A stretch of 64,000 bases of DNA from Dyadobacter sp. CY261 (GCF_021440085.1 NZ_JAKCPW010000004.1:496001-560000), one strand, 5' to 3'; counted from the stretch's first letter, positions 1 through 8,466 are shown. Notes: generated by a model from the letters alone, not told the origin. Numbers and translations are program-made.

Positions 1-591
1 GCCATCCGGGCCTACGATCAGCGAATGCAACGAATGGTCGTGGTCGAAACCACCGAAGCCAGTCAGGAAGATCTCCCGCTTATCGGGCCTGTCGTCGCCA
101 TTGGTATCGGTATAAATAAGCAGGTTAGGTGCACAGGAAACGATCGTTTTGTTTCCGATCACAGCAATTCCGAGCGGCGCAGTCAGGAGCGAGTCTTCCA
201 CATACACTTTCGAGGATTCGGCCTTGCCGTCGCCATCTTTGTCTTCCAGAATCACCACACGGTCGCCTTTTTGTTTGTGGCTGAGGCGTTCGGCTGGTTT
301 GGTGTTGAAATCGCGGTAATTGACGGCCTCCGTGATCCAGACCCGGCCTTTGGCATCGATATCCATATTGGTCGGGTTGTAAAACATCGGAGCTTCGGCC
401 CACAATGTAGCTTCCAGGTCGTCGGGCACGAATAATTGCGAGGAATCGGCGGCGACCGAAGCAGCCGCGCCGGATTGCCAGGGCTGGATTTGCTTTTGCT
501 TAAAAGAAGTGGTCGAGAAAATGGAAACAAGCAGGGTGCTTCCAGCAAGGAGGGCAGTTTTCGAAATCGATAATGTGCTGGTGATATTCAT
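1..591 (-). CDS. PVC-type membrane-bound dehydrogenase-like protein, N-terminal part (cut by window start)
   Basis: The frame is open from an ATG at 591 to base 1 (197 codons, no stop), so only the N-terminus is present. After a hydrophobic leader there is a mature start rich in small residues, then the segment VPDDLEATLWAEAPMF followed by PTNMDIDAKGRVWITEAVNY and KGDRVVILEDKDGDGKAE. These are the usual opening blades of the large secreted beta-propeller proteins named putative membrane-bound dehydrogenase (TIGR02604) or PVC-type heme-binding proteins, which often end in a cytochrome c domain; that end is outside the window. The product is probably exported and may oxidise sugars or alcohols. 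It lies 46 nt behind the sugar isomerase gene on the same strand, so the two were probably co-transcribed. Confidence 0.75.
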   Translation of the reverse strand, partial: MNITSTLSISKTALLAGSTLLVSIFSTTSFKQKQIQPWQSGAAASVAADSSQLFVPDDLEATLWAEAPMFYNPTNMDIDAKGRVWITEAVNYRDFNTKPAERLSHKQKGDRVVILEDKDGDGKAESSKVYVEDSLLTAPLGIAVIGNKTIVSCAPNLLIYTDTNGDDRPDKREIFLTGFGGFDHDHSLHSLIVGPDG

Positions 592-637
592 AGTGTATCG
601 TGGGCGGGGCTTAGTGAGCTGGAAATGCTGGTCTGGG

Positions 638-1498
638 TCAGAACAGTCCTTCGAGATATTTACGATTATGTTGATAGCATTCAATAATATCGGCTCCCTG
701 GGGCGTGGCTCCTTCAATCTGCATCCAACCTTCGTAGCCAATGTCCTTGACTGCTTTGGCAACTCGAGGCCAGTCCAGCGGGCCTTCGCCAAGGCGCTGG
801 CCGTTTTCCTTCATGTGTATTTCGCAGATCCTGTCCTTTCCGAGCATTGGTATTTCCTTAAAAATGTCATGACCTGCGTCGGTCGAGTTCCGGAAATCAT
901 AATAAACCTTTACCGCTGGCTAGCCGACCGCATTGATAATATCAAGATGTTCCTGTGCACTTAACCAGGATTCGATGCCCAAAGTAATACCCTGTTTCTC
1001 GGCGTGCGGCGCTACTTTCTTCAAACGCGCTATCACGGCATTTTTCCCGGCGTCATCGTTGCGTAAATCGCCATCCGAAAAGAATGCAAGCAGAATCACT
1101 TTTACCCCCAAGGCTTTCGCCGCGTCAACGCTGTTCCAGACCCATTCTTCTGTTTTGGGTTGCGATTTATAAGGAACCCGATTGAGTTCGCCAATGGCCA
1201 AACTTGACACTTTTACGCCTGTACGTGCGGATGCATCCCGAATAATTTGCAAAGTTTCGGGCACCGAAAGCCCTTTTTCATCCTTACCGGTGTTATAACT
1301 CACCTGAATGCCATGCAGCCCGATCTGCTTCGCCCGGTCGAATGCCTCCGGACTTAATTGCCTGCCCACCGACCAGTCGCAAGCGCCGATTTGAAATTTT
1401 GGCGCATAATTGTGGGGGATATCCAATGTCGACGAAGCCAGCAACAGCGCGCTGTTTTTAATCATTTCCCGCCGACTAAGCAACAATGCCTTTTTCAT
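638..1498 (-). pseudogene. Sugar phosphate isomerase/epimerase (TIM-barrel), interrupted by an in-frame TAG
   Basis: The frame runs from ATG 1498 to a stop at 638 and would encode 286 residues, but a TAG at 920-922 splits it into 192 and about 93 residues without changing the frame. The product starts with a Tat-like leader (LLSRREMIKNSALLLASS) and continues as an AP-endonuclease-2-type TIM barrel (ACDWSVGRQL, GIESWLSAQEHLDII). Directly after the stop, the same frame gives PAVKVYYDFRNSTDAGHDI, a conserved metal-site segment of this family, then CEIHMKENG and YEGWMQIEG. In relatives a serine commonly precedes PAVKVYYD; TCG to TAG would be a single change. The downstream ATG at 847 could restart translation, but the fragment would lack half the barrel. 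A real nonsense mutation is more likely than readthrough; a sequencing error is possible. Confidence 0.8.
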
Positions 1499-1503
1499 GA
1501 CTA

Positions 1504-1543
1504 GCAGATTTTGAAATACTTATCAAACATCTTCAAAATCTGC
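1504..1543. repeat. 12-bp perfect inverted repeat upstream of the isomerase gene
   Basis: GCAGATTTTGAA at 1504-1515 is exactly complementary to TTCAAAATCTGC at 1532-1543, with a 16-nt loop. It fills most of the gap between yraN and the isomerase start codon on the minus strand. There is no T-run, so it is a poor intrinsic terminator. It could be an operator or a small dispersed palindrome. Confidence 0.6.
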
Positions 1544-1578
1544 CATCTTTTGCTTTCTACTTATCCCGTTGAGCGAGG

Positions 1579-1938
1579 TTAGCGGCTGAATGCGTCTTCG
1601 ATATGCCGGATATCGGTGGAGCCGTCGGGCAAGATGAGGACCGAGACAATATCAAAACGAACGTCGTTCTCCCAATCGGCATCGAAAATGTATTGCTCCG
1701 CGGCGCGCATGACCAGTTTGGCTTTCGTGGCATTTACGAATTCCTCCGGCATACCGAATGCGGTGCCGCTTCTGGTTTTCACCTCCACGAAAACAAGCAT
1801 ATCGTCCTTCGTCACGATCAGATCGATTTCCGACTGCCAGTTGCGGTAATTTTTGGCGATGATTTTGAAGCCTTTTTCGAGCAGGAAGGATGCCGCCGTG
1901 GTTTCGCCCCAGCGGCCGAGGTCATTGTGTTGGGCCAT
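1579..1938 (-). CDS. YraN family (UPF0102) endonuclease-like protein
   Basis: This 119-residue protein has the whole small YraN fold. It begins LGRWGETTAASFLLEKGFKI, then has NYRNWQSEIDLIVTKDDML and VFVEVKTRSG, which hold the D and ExK residues of the Holliday-junction-resolvase/PD-(D/E)XK superfamily. Length matches the family (about 115-125 residues). YraN proteins are near-universal and assumed to act on DNA; their reaction is not established. The gene stands between the toxin-antitoxin pair and the isomerase gene on the same strand. Confidence 0.9.
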   Translation of the reverse strand: MAQHNDLGRWGETTAASFLLEKGFKIIAKNYRNWQSEIDLIVTKDDMLVFVEVKTRSGTAFGMPEEFVNATKAKLVMRAAEQYIFDADWENDVRFDIVSVLILPDGSTDIRHIEDAFSR

Positions 1939-1962
1939 AATGTGTGTGTTTTGGTGTAAATT

Positions 1963-2295
1963 TTAATCTTGGTCAAGCTCGGATACAAGCTGTTTCAATT
2001 CTGCGACATGGATGGATTCCTGTTCACTTTTATCGTAGATTGACAAAAGGTCGACCGATTTCTTCGTCACGTGAAGATGTGTAATCACCCGCGCTCCGCC
2101 CAATTTCCCTTTTCCTTTGGATTTAATGGAAAGCCTTAGCTTGTAACAACCCAGGCCCAAGGGAATACCTTGCGTCGGGTTTGATTCAAGAGAATCTATC
2201 AACTTCAAATACTCGTCTGATAGAGAAGGATACTTCTTTAAAAGTCGTTTGAACTCCGATTCAAACCTTCGCGTCGTTCTGACAAAGTAACTCAT
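1963..2295 (-). CDS. RelE/YafQ-type toxin of a type II toxin-antitoxin pair
   Basis: The 110-residue basic protein begins YFVRTTRRFESEFKRLLKKYPS, the usual first helix and strand of RelE/ParE-superfamily toxins. It continues with a Gly/Lys-rich hairpin (SKGKGKLGGARVITHLHV) and a strand with an LLSIYDKSEQE ending. Such toxins cleave ribosome-bound mRNA or inhibit gyrase; which applies here cannot be read from the sequence. The start ATG at 2295 lies inside the 3' end of the preceding antitoxin gene (35-nt overlap), the coupling usual for antitoxin-first modules. The gene appears intact. Confidence 0.78.
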   Translation of the reverse strand: MSYFVRTTRRFESEFKRLLKKYPSLSDEYLKLIDSLESNPTQGIPLGLGCYKLRLSIKSKGKGKLGGARVITHLHVTKKSVDLLSIYDKSEQESIHVAELKQLVSELDQD

Positions 2296-2491
2296 TCAGG
2301 AACTCTTTTGCGTCCCTGGTTTCCAGTTTACCTTGTTCGAGCAGATGCACATCGTCAACAATCTGGATGGCGTCGTCCAAAATTCTGAAATGGATCGCCT
2401 CAAGCTGCTTTACTTTTACATACGGAAGCTTTCGAAGCAAGCCCATAACCAACTTCGCTCTTTCGTCTTTAATATCCAGTAAAACCTTCAT
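2261..2491 (-). CDS. Antitoxin partner of the RelE-type toxin
   Basis: This is a 76-residue protein starting MKVLLDIKDERAKLVMGLLR and continuing with FRILDDAIQIVDDVHLLEQGKLETRDAKEFLNEL. The reading frame is open further upstream, but ATG 2491 is preferred. It sits about 18 nt after the expected transcription start of a TAnnTTTG promoter and gives the typical antitoxin size. The acidic helical C-terminus would wrap the toxin. No clear helix-turn-helix or ribbon-helix-helix is visible; the family was not identified. It overlaps the toxin gene by 35 nt. Confidence 0.7.
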   Translation of the reverse strand: MKVLLDIKDERAKLVMGLLRKLPYVKVKQLEAIHFRILDDAIQIVDDVHLLEQGKLETRDAKEFLNELLCQNDAKV

Positions 2492-2515
2492 AACCACAGA
2501 ATTTAGTTGCACTAA

Positions 2516-2523
2516 CAAATTTA
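2516..2523 (-). promoter_or_regulatory. Candidate -7 element for the toxin-antitoxin operon
   Basis: On the minus strand 2523-2516 reads TAAATTTG, a full match to the Bacteroidota -7 consensus TAnnTTTG. It predicts a start near 2509 and a leader of about 18 nt. No good TTG -33 element was seen. A 5-bp-arm dyad (TTAGT/ACTAA, around 2503-2515) lies beside it and could be an antitoxin site. Confidence 0.45.
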
Positions 2524-2673
2524 ACGAACATTTAACTAATAAATTAGCGTTGTGAAACCGGGACATGTGTGTACAATTCGTTTCGCCGAGCCGGAAGCGT
2601 ACGGTCTGACATTTAGACGTCACTTCTACAAATTGGTAACACCCCTGTCCCAAAAATTCTCGAACAAATTGAA

Positions 2674-3393
2674 ATGAATACCCTGATTAATAAAAAAGTG
2701 AATTTCCAGGACCTCGGCCTGATCGATTACCAGGAAGCGTGGGATTACCAGGAGAAAATTTTTGGAGAAACTATTGCGGTTAAGACGCAAAACCGCAGCG
2801 TTGACGTGGAGAACCAGCAATTGACCCCAAACTTTCTGCTCTTTTGTCAGCACCCCCACGTATATACGCTGGGCAAAAGTGGCAAGTTGGACCATCTGCT
2901 GGTGTCTGAGGATGATCTGGCGGCAAAACAGGCTAAATATTACAAGATCAACCGGGGTGGTGATATCACCTATCACGGTCCGGGACAGATTGTCGGTTAC
3001 CCTATACTCGACCTCGACAATTTCTTTACGGACATACACATATACATGCGCACGCTCGAAGAGGCCATTATCCTTACATTGGCTGAATATGGTTTGCAAG
3101 CGGGTCGCATTGCCGGACTAACGGGTGTCTGGATGGATTTTGAGCAGCAAAAGAATCCGAGGAAGATATGTGCATTGGGCGTTAAGGCCAGTCGGTGGGT
3201 GACGATGCACGGGTTTGCGTTGAATGTCAATACAGATTTGTCTTATTTCGGAAATATTGTGCCGTGTGGAATCGATGATAAGGCCGTCACTTCGCTTGCG
3301 GCGGAATTGGGGCGGGATGTGGATTTGGAAGAAGTTTCTAATAAATTGAAAAACCATCTGGCACAGTTGTTCAGCATGGAATTGCAAGGATAG
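2674..3393 (+). CDS. lipB: Octanoyltransferase LipB
   Basis: LipB moves octanoyl groups from acyl carrier protein to lipoyl domains, the first committed step of protein lipoylation in the cytoplasm. The 239-residue protein shows the family hallmarks: QHPHVYTLGKSG, the substrate loop INRGGDITYHGPGQIVGYPI, KICALGVKASRWVTMHGFALN with the catalytic Lys region, and FGNIVPCGIDDKAVTS with the nucleophilic Cys at about residue 198. ATG 2674 gives a normal length. The next gene follows after 2 nt. A lipA gene is not in the window. Confidence 0.96.
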   Translation: MNTLINKKVNFQDLGLIDYQEAWDYQEKIFGETIAVKTQNRSVDVENQQLTPNFLLFCQHPHVYTLGKSGKLDHLLVSEDDLAAKQAKYYKINRGGDITYHGPGQIVGYPILDLDNFFTDIHIYMRTLEEAIILTLAEYGLQAGRIAGLTGVWMDFEQQKNPRKICALGVKASRWVTMHGFALNVNTDLSYFGNIVPCGIDDKAVTSLAAELGRDVDLEEVSNKLKNHLAQLFSMELQG

Positions 3394-3395
3394 TA

Positions 3396-3809
3396 ATGAA
3401 GAAGGATATTATTTTTCACCCCGTGAAGGGGATTCAAGTAGCGATTGTACGGAGTATCAATGCGTTGAATGCGGAAGAATGGAACGTGATCGTGATCAAC
3501 CGTAACGACGAGCCGGTTACCAGCATGTTTGTGACTTCGAAAGGGTACAGCAACAGCGAGTCGGGCGTAAATACCGATCAGCGGACATCAACATTAAGGC
3601 ATTTCTTCCCAGAGATTCCTGCCGGAGGGCACGTAATAGTGGAACCAATCATGCCCGATGTTTTTCAATTGAACAACGAGTTCTGGATCAGCTATTTCAT
3701 CGGTAGCCAGATCTTCGACAAGAAGTTTATCTTCGTGCCTGACAGCATTATTGAGGCAAACTTAATCACGATCGATCCCCTGGGTTTGCAAGGCGTTTTG
3801 CATGATTGA
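3396..3809 (+). CDS. Conserved hypothetical protein behind lipB
   Basis: This 137-residue soluble protein lacks a signal peptide and membrane segments. It begins MKKDIIFHPVKGIQVAIVRS and contains AEEWNVIVINRNDEPVTSMF and LRHFFPEIPAGGHVIVEPIM, an alternating pattern that suggests an all-beta fold. I do not recognise a named family. It begins 2 nt after lipB and is surely co-transcribed with it, so a link with lipoylation or a downstream process is possible but unproven. Confidence 0.7.
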   Translation: MKKDIIFHPVKGIQVAIVRSINALNAEEWNVIVINRNDEPVTSMFVTSKGYSNSESGVNTDQRTSTLRHFFPEIPAGGHVIVEPIMPDVFQLNNEFWISYFIGSQIFDKKFIFVPDSIIEANLITIDPLGLQGVLHD

Positions 3810-4069
3810 CATGCAGGGTGATTGGGGACCTTGCAATGATAGCCTGTGGTCGTCAGGTATCGTAAGGCGTTGACGTTGGTTTCGTACAGCTGGATAAACA
3901 GTGAGATCTGTTTGGTAATTAGTCTTGGAAAAAGAGGAATTCGAGTTGCAAGTCCCGACATTTTTTCCATAATATTGAAATTGACATCAAGCTACTTCCA
4001 TGACAATTCCTGACGCTCGATGACGATAACTGATTGACCACACCTAACACTTTTCCTCCACCACACACT

Positions 4070-4804
4070 ATGACAGAAGATTTCAAACGCCGCGCCAAAA
4101 ACTTCCTGCTCCTCGACATCGAAACAGTTTGCTCGCACCCGGGCTACGACGAGCTCCCGGAGAGGATGCAAAAACTCTGGGACAAAAAGGCGCTCGGCCT
4201 CAAAAAAGGGGACGAGTCCACTACCAATGCCGACTATTTCTACGACCGCGGAGCCATTTATGCTGAGTTTGGCAAGATCATCTGCATTGCATTCGGCGCC
4301 TACTATTGGAACGAAAAAGATGAGATCGCGTTTAAAGTGAGTAGCTTCGCCGGAGACGATGAAGTTCAGTTACTGCTGCAATTCAAGGCGTTGATTGAAA
4401 AATACCCTGCCGAACAGCTGATCCTTTGCGCCCACAATGGCAAGGAATTCGACTTTCCGTTCATTTGTCGCCGGATGCTGATCCACTGCATTGAAATCCC
4501 TAAAGCATTACAGATCACGGGCAAGAAACCCTGGGAACTTCTCCACCAGGACACCATGGATCTATGGAAATTCGGTGACTATAAAAGCTATACCTCGCTC
4601 GATTTGCTGGCTGCTGTTTTTGATATTCCGGGAAGCAAAAACGAAATGAGCGGCGCCCAGGTGACAAAGGTTTATTACGAAGAAAATGATCTGCCCAAAA
4701 TTTCACGATATTGCAGAGAGGATGTGGTAGTGCTGGCACAACTGTATTTGCGGCTGCATTGCATGAGCCAAGTGCCGGAACAAAATGTCGTACGGGTTGA
4801 GTGA
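4070..4804 (+). CDS. Predicted 3'-5' exonuclease, PolB-like DEDDy type
   Basis: The protein (244 residues from ATG 4070) carries the three exonuclease motifs of the DNA polymerase B proofreading fold. LLLDIETVCSHPGYDEL supplies DxE, LILCAHNGKEFDFPFICRRM supplies the second Asp, and ISRYCREDVVVLAQLYL supplies YxxxD. It matches the stand-alone 'predicted PolB-like 3'-5' exonuclease' family (PF10108), which is common in Bacteroidota and other bacteria and has no polymerase domain. It probably trims DNA 3' ends. The frame is open to a TTG at 4034, but ATG 4070 gives the better N-terminus just before the first strand. Confidence 0.88.
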   Translation: MTEDFKRRAKNFLLLDIETVCSHPGYDELPERMQKLWDKKALGLKKGDESTTNADYFYDRGAIYAEFGKIICIAFGAYYWNEKDEIAFKVSSFAGDDEVQLLLQFKALIEKYPAEQLILCAHNGKEFDFPFICRRMLIHCIEIPKALQITGKKPWELLHQDTMDLWKFGDYKSYTSLDLLAAVFDIPGSKNEMSGAQVTKVYYEENDLPKISRYCREDVVVLAQLYLRLHCMSQVPEQNVVRVE

Positions 4805-4834
4805 TCTTCACTACTAAAATTACACAATCAAGCA

Positions 4835-4851
4835 ATCGGCGGTCGGCCGCC
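4835..4851. repeat. Copy of a GTCGGCGGTC-type intergenic repeat
   Basis: The 111-nt gap before rnr contains ATCGGCGGTCGGCCGCC. A core [AG]TCGGCGGTC also appears near 15054, 15074 and 61331, always between genes. It is short, so this is a weak family assignment. Confidence 0.4.
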
Positions 4852-4915
4852 ACCTACGACCCCGGCAGCCAAATAAGTTTCCGCGAAAACGCGGGACATT
4901 TTATATATTGAATAC

Positions 4916-7294
4916 ATGAGAGATAATAAAAGTAAAAAGAAACAACAACCTGAAAAAAGGGAGGCCGCAACGCCTCATCATATTGTTTCTTACATTGATA
5001 ATTTAAAGGCGGATATCGCTGCGTTCTTCGATCTGAATGCAGAGCACGCGTTCCGGCCATTCGACGTGCACGATCATTTCGGTATCCACGACAAAAAAGT
5101 GCGGCTCCTTATCAACGAAATCCTGCATGAACTGGAACAGGACGGCAGGTTGATTTATAACAAAAACGGCACTTATCACGCGGCTCCGCAGAAAGTGAAA
5201 CAGACAGGGCTCACCGGTCGCGTTGAACGTGTCAACAAAGGTTTCGCATTTGTTGTAGTTGAAGGCCGTGAGGACGATATTTATGTAGACCTGGAATTGC
5301 TTAATGGTGCCTGGGACGGTGATATAGTGCAGGTACAGCCCCTTTCGAGGAGTATCCGACCAAAATCGCGCAGTGATTCGGGCCGAAACCGTACCGAAGG
5401 CCGCGTTACCGATATCATTGATCGTTCGAATGTGGAAATTGTCGGTATTATCGAGATTAATCCACGCTTCGCCGTCGTCCAGCCAGACAGTAAAAGGCTG
5501 TATGACCCGATTTTTATTGAACCGGAAGAGGTCGGAGAGGCAAACCACGGTGATAAAGTAATTGTAAAAGTAACCGAATGGCCTACCCGCAGGAGTCAGG
5601 CAGAAGGTCAGATCGTTTCCGTACTTGGCAAAGCCGGAAACAACGATGTGGAAATGCACGCAATCCTTGCTGAATTCGGATTGCCTTATCATTTCCCTGC
5701 CGAAGTAGAAGCCGAAGCCCAGAAAATCCCGGGCAAAATTGCAAAAAAGGATATCGCCAAACGCCGCGATATTCGCGATGTGCTTACATTCACCATTGAC
5801 CCGGTCGATGCCAAAGACTTTGACGACGCATTGTCGGTAAGATACCTGGATGAAGATGTGGTGGAAGTAGGCGTGCACATCGCTGATGTTTCGCACTACG
5901 TTTTACCGGGCACCGAACTGGAAAAAGAGGCATTCCGCCGAGCGACGTCCGTTTACCTCGTCGATCGCACCGTGCCAATGCTACCCGAAAAGCTTTCGAA
6001 CAATCTTTGCTCGCTACGCCCAAATGAGGATAGACTGGCATTTTCTGCCATTTTTGAGATTACTTCAAAAGGTAAATTGCTCAAAGAGTGGTTCGGACGA
6101 ACTGTCATCCATTCCGACCGCCGGTTTTCCTACGAAGAAGCACAAGCCGTTCTGGATTCCGGAGAAGGCGATTTTCCTAAAGAACTCGACACGCTGAATA
6201 AGCTCGCGAAAGTTTTCCGGAAAGAGCGCTTCAAAAAGGGCGCTATCAACTTCGAAACACCGGAAGTACGCTTCCGCCTCGACGCCGATGGCCGCCCATT
6301 GGGCATCTACACCAAGGAACGCCACGACTCGAACAAGCTGATCGAGGAATTTATGCTGCTCGCCAACAAACGCGTGGCCGAATATGTGTATTCGCTTTCC
6401 AAAGGCGAAGACAAGAATACCATGGTATATCGCATTCACGAAGCGCCTGATACCGATCGCTTACAAACTTTTGCCAATTTCATCGCAAAACTGGGCCTCA
6501 AACTCGAAGTGGAAGAAGAAGGGAAGATCGCCAAATCCATGAACGCCCTGCTGGCACAAGTGGAAGGCAAGCCAGAGCAGAACCTGATCGAATCCCTTGC
6601 CGTGCGGACAATGGCCAAAGCGCGTTACAGTACAGATGATATCGGTCACTTCGGCCTGGCATTCAGGAGATATTCACACTTCACCTCGCCCATCCGCCGT
6701 TACCCCGACGTGATGGCTCACAGGCTGTTGCAGCATTACCTGGACGGTGGGAAAAATGTAGATAGTGAGCCGTATGAATTTGCTTCGAAGCATTCTTCCG
6801 AACGTGAACGACTTGCGGCCGAAGCGGAACGCGCATCTATAAAATATAAGCAGGTTGAGTTCATGAGCATGATGGACCCGGATCAGGAATTCGACGGCAT
6901 TATCACCGGCGTTACGGATTTCGGCATTTTTGTGGAAATCACCGAAACCGCTTCCGAAGGATTGATCCGCATGACGGACCTTGGTGATGACTATTACGAG
7001 CTCGAGAAAGATAATTATCGTATCATAGGTCAGCATACCAGGAAAATATATGCATTCGGCGATGGTGTGAAGGTTAAGGTAAAAGAAACTAACCTGGCCC
7101 GCCGCAGCATGGACCTTTATCTGGCTGGCACCAAACCGGGCCGTAGAAGCGAATTCAGCCGTCCTGATTTCAACAAGGATGGTGATAGAAGATCACGCGA
7201 CCGCAAGCCTAAGGAGCCACGTGGCTCTGGTAGGGTGAAACGTGGCGGCACAAGCGGTGATAGTTCGCCGAAGCCTAAGCGGCAGCGGCGGTAG
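4916..7294 (+). CDS. rnr: Ribonuclease R
   Basis: RNase R is a processive 3'-5' exoribonuclease that degrades structured RNA in the cytoplasm. The 792-residue protein has a basic N-terminus, a winged-helix segment (about 30-90), cold-shock/OB domains (about 95-230), and the RNB catalytic domain. Its signature FTIDPVDAKDFDDALSVRYL near residue 290 carries the metal-binding Asp cluster, and the domain includes the conserved FTSPIRRYPDVMAHRLLQHY segment. An S1 domain (EFDGIITGVTDFGIFVEI, about 655-735) precedes a Lys/Arg-rich tail. ATG 4916 is the only sensible start. Domain order and length are complete. Confidence 0.97.
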   Translation: MRDNKSKKKQQPEKREAATPHHIVSYIDNLKADIAAFFDLNAEHAFRPFDVHDHFGIHDKKVRLLINEILHELEQDGRLIYNKNGTYHAAPQKVKQTGLTGRVERVNKGFAFVVVEGREDDIYVDLELLNGAWDGDIVQVQPLSRSIRPKSRSDSGRNRTEGRVTDIIDRSNVEIVGIIEINPRFAVVQPDSKRLYDPIFIEPEEVGEANHGDKVIVKVTEWPTRRSQAEGQIVSVLGKAGNNDVEMHAILAEFGLPYHFPAEVEAEAQKIPGKIAKKDIAKRRDIRDVLTFTIDPVDAKDFDDALSVRYLDEDVVEVGVHIADVSHYVLPGTELEKEAFRRATSVYLVDRTVPMLPEKLSNNLCSLRPNEDRLAFSAIFEITSKGKLLKEWFGRTVIHSDRRFSYEEAQAVLDSGEGDFPKELDTLNKLAKVFRKERFKKGAINFETPEVRFRLDADGRPLGIYTKERHDSNKLIEEFMLLANKRVAEYVYSLSKGEDKNTMVYRIHEAPDTDRLQTFANFIAKLGLKLEVEEEGKIAKSMNALLAQVEGKPEQNLIESLAVRTMAKARYSTDDIGHFGLAFRRYSHFTSPIRRYPDVMAHRLLQHYLDGGKNVDSEPYEFASKHSSERERLAAEAERASIKYKQVEFMSMMDPDQEFDGIITGVTDFGIFVEITETASEGLIRMTDLGDDYYELEKDNYRIIGQHTRKIYAFGDGVKVKVKETNLARRSMDLYLAGTKPGRRSEFSRPDFNKDGDRRSRDRKPKEPRGSGRVKRGGTSGDSSPKPKRQRR

Positions 7295-7348
7295 TTTGTT
7301 CCCTTTTTGATTTTCTACGTTTAAATAGGACAAGCAATCTTATGTAAG

Positions 7349-7480
7349 ATGGAAATCTGCTGCCTAACTGACGAACATGTTGCGCAGACGTTGAACTACC
7401 TCAAAGTTTCTGGGAATAAACTGGGAATGTTGGTGAATTTCGGACGCGGTAAGTTAGAATACAAGCGGCTTGTCCTTTAA
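7349..7480 (+). pseudogene. C-terminal fragment of a GxxExxxY family protein
   Basis: Too short to stand as a normal gene. From ATG 7349 the frame gives 43 residues including LTDEHVAQTLNYLKVSGNK and LGMLVNFGRGKLEYKRLVL then TAA. This is the conserved C-terminus of the GxxExxxY family (PF13366, PD-(D/E)XK-like), normally about 125 residues. The N-terminal half with the name-giving motif is absent: the frame has a TAA at 7342-... upstream region and no homologous sequence back to rnr. The stop codon abuts the palindromic repeat at 7481. It is best read as a deletion remnant. Confidence 0.75.
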
Positions 7481-7550
7481 TTTAATGCCACGAAAACACG
7501 AATTAAGCACGAAACCTATTCGTGAATGTTCCTGCCTTCGTGGCATTAAA
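7481..7550. repeat. Nested palindromic element (TTTAATGCCACGAA arms)
   Basis: TTTAATGCCACGAA at 7481-7494 is the exact reverse complement of TTCGTGGCATTAAA at 7537-7550. Inside, CACGAAT (7497-7503) pairs with ATTCGTG (7518-7524). The whole could fold as a two-tier hairpin of 70 nt. It directly follows the GxxExxxY fragment and precedes the DUF1080 gene. CACGAA-rich intergenic palindromes of this kind are, from memory, frequent in environmental bacterial genomes; a genome-wide copy count would confirm a repeat family. Confidence 0.7.
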
Positions 7551-7566
7551 AATAAACGAAGCCAAC

Positions 7567-8466
7567 ATGATCAGAAAACTAAGCCTTTTACTATTCACAT
7601 TATCGATTTCAACCTTCACCATCGCCCAAAAAAGCAATAAAGAAAAGGAAGAATGGCAATCCCTCTTCAACGGCAAGGACCTAACCGGCTGGGACGTCAA
7701 AATCGCGGGGCATAAGGTGAATGATAATTATAAAAACACCTTCCTCGTCGAGGACAACATGATCCGGGTGAACTACAAGGAGTACGATAAGTTCACGACG
7801 GAGTATGGGCATATGTATTACAATAAGCCCTATTCGCACTATAAAATCAGGTTACAATATCGCTTCACGGGCAACCAGGTTCCCGGCGGGGCCTCCTGGA
7901 ATGTGCGGAACAGCGGCATTATGGTTCACTCGCAGTCAGCGGCTAGCCTTGGGCTCGATCAGGATTTTCCGATTTCGTTGGAAATGCAATATCTCGGGGG
8001 TTTGAATGCCGGCGAGCGTAATACCGGAAATCTTTGTACGCCGGGCACGATCGTCGATATTGATGGAAAGCTGGCAGAAGCGCATTGCATTAATTCATCC
8101 TCCAAAACCTACAATGGTGATCAGTGGGTCGATGCGGAGGCAATTGTACTCGGTGATTCGATTATTTATCACATGATCGGCGGTGATACGGTACTCGTTT
8201 ACACCAATCCCCGCATAGGCGGCGGTTATGTAGGCAAAACCCACACATTCAAAGATGGTAAAGTGGGCAATGAGACCGAGTGGATCAAAAAAGACGGCAC
8301 AAAGCTTGGCAGCGGCTACATCGCATTACAAGCAGAAAGCCATCCGATCGATTTCCGGAATATCGAATTGCTCAACCTGAAAGGCTGTATGGACCCAAAA
8401 GCGACCAATTACAAGTCATATTACGTTGCCGCCGACAACTCGACGTGCACCTATAAAAAGAAATAA
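7567..8466 (+). CDS. Secreted DUF1080 (3-keto-disaccharide hydrolase-like) protein
   Basis: The 299-residue product has a signal peptide (MIRKLSLLLFTLSISTFTIA), then the DUF1080 opening EEWQSLFNGKDLTGWDVKI and conserved ASWNVRNSGIMVHSQ and WVDAEAIVLGDSIIYHMIGG, a jelly-roll concanavalin-like fold. The Pfam name derives from members that cleave 3-keto-glycosides; many others are untested. The C-terminus ends in GCMDPKATNYKSYYVAADNSTCTY, a small Cys-containing module also found at the ends of other secreted Bacteroidota proteins. ATG 7567 is chosen because it starts the signal peptide; an upstream GTG at 7522 lies inside the palindrome. It probably acts in the periplasm or outer membrane. Confidence 0.88.
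   Translation: MIRKLSLLLFTLSISTFTIAQKSNKEKEEWQSLFNGKDLTGWDVKIAGHKVNDNYKNTFLVEDNMIRVNYKEYDKFTTEYGHMYYNKPYSHYKIRLQYRFTGNQVPGGASWNVRNSGIMVHSQSAASLGLDQDFPISLEMQYLGGLNAGERNTGNLCTPGTIVDIDGKLAEAHCINSSSKTYNGDQWVDAEAIVLGDSIIYHMIGGDTVLVYTNPRIGGGYVGKTHTFKDGKVGNETEWIKKDGTKLGSGYIALQAESHPIDFRNIELLNLKGCMDPKATNYKSYYVAADNSTCTYKKK

Noticed and set aside
3692..3970. 92-residue minus-strand open frame between the lipB neighbour and the exonuclease gene
   Set aside because: Overlaps a well-supported gene and shows no recognisable features.
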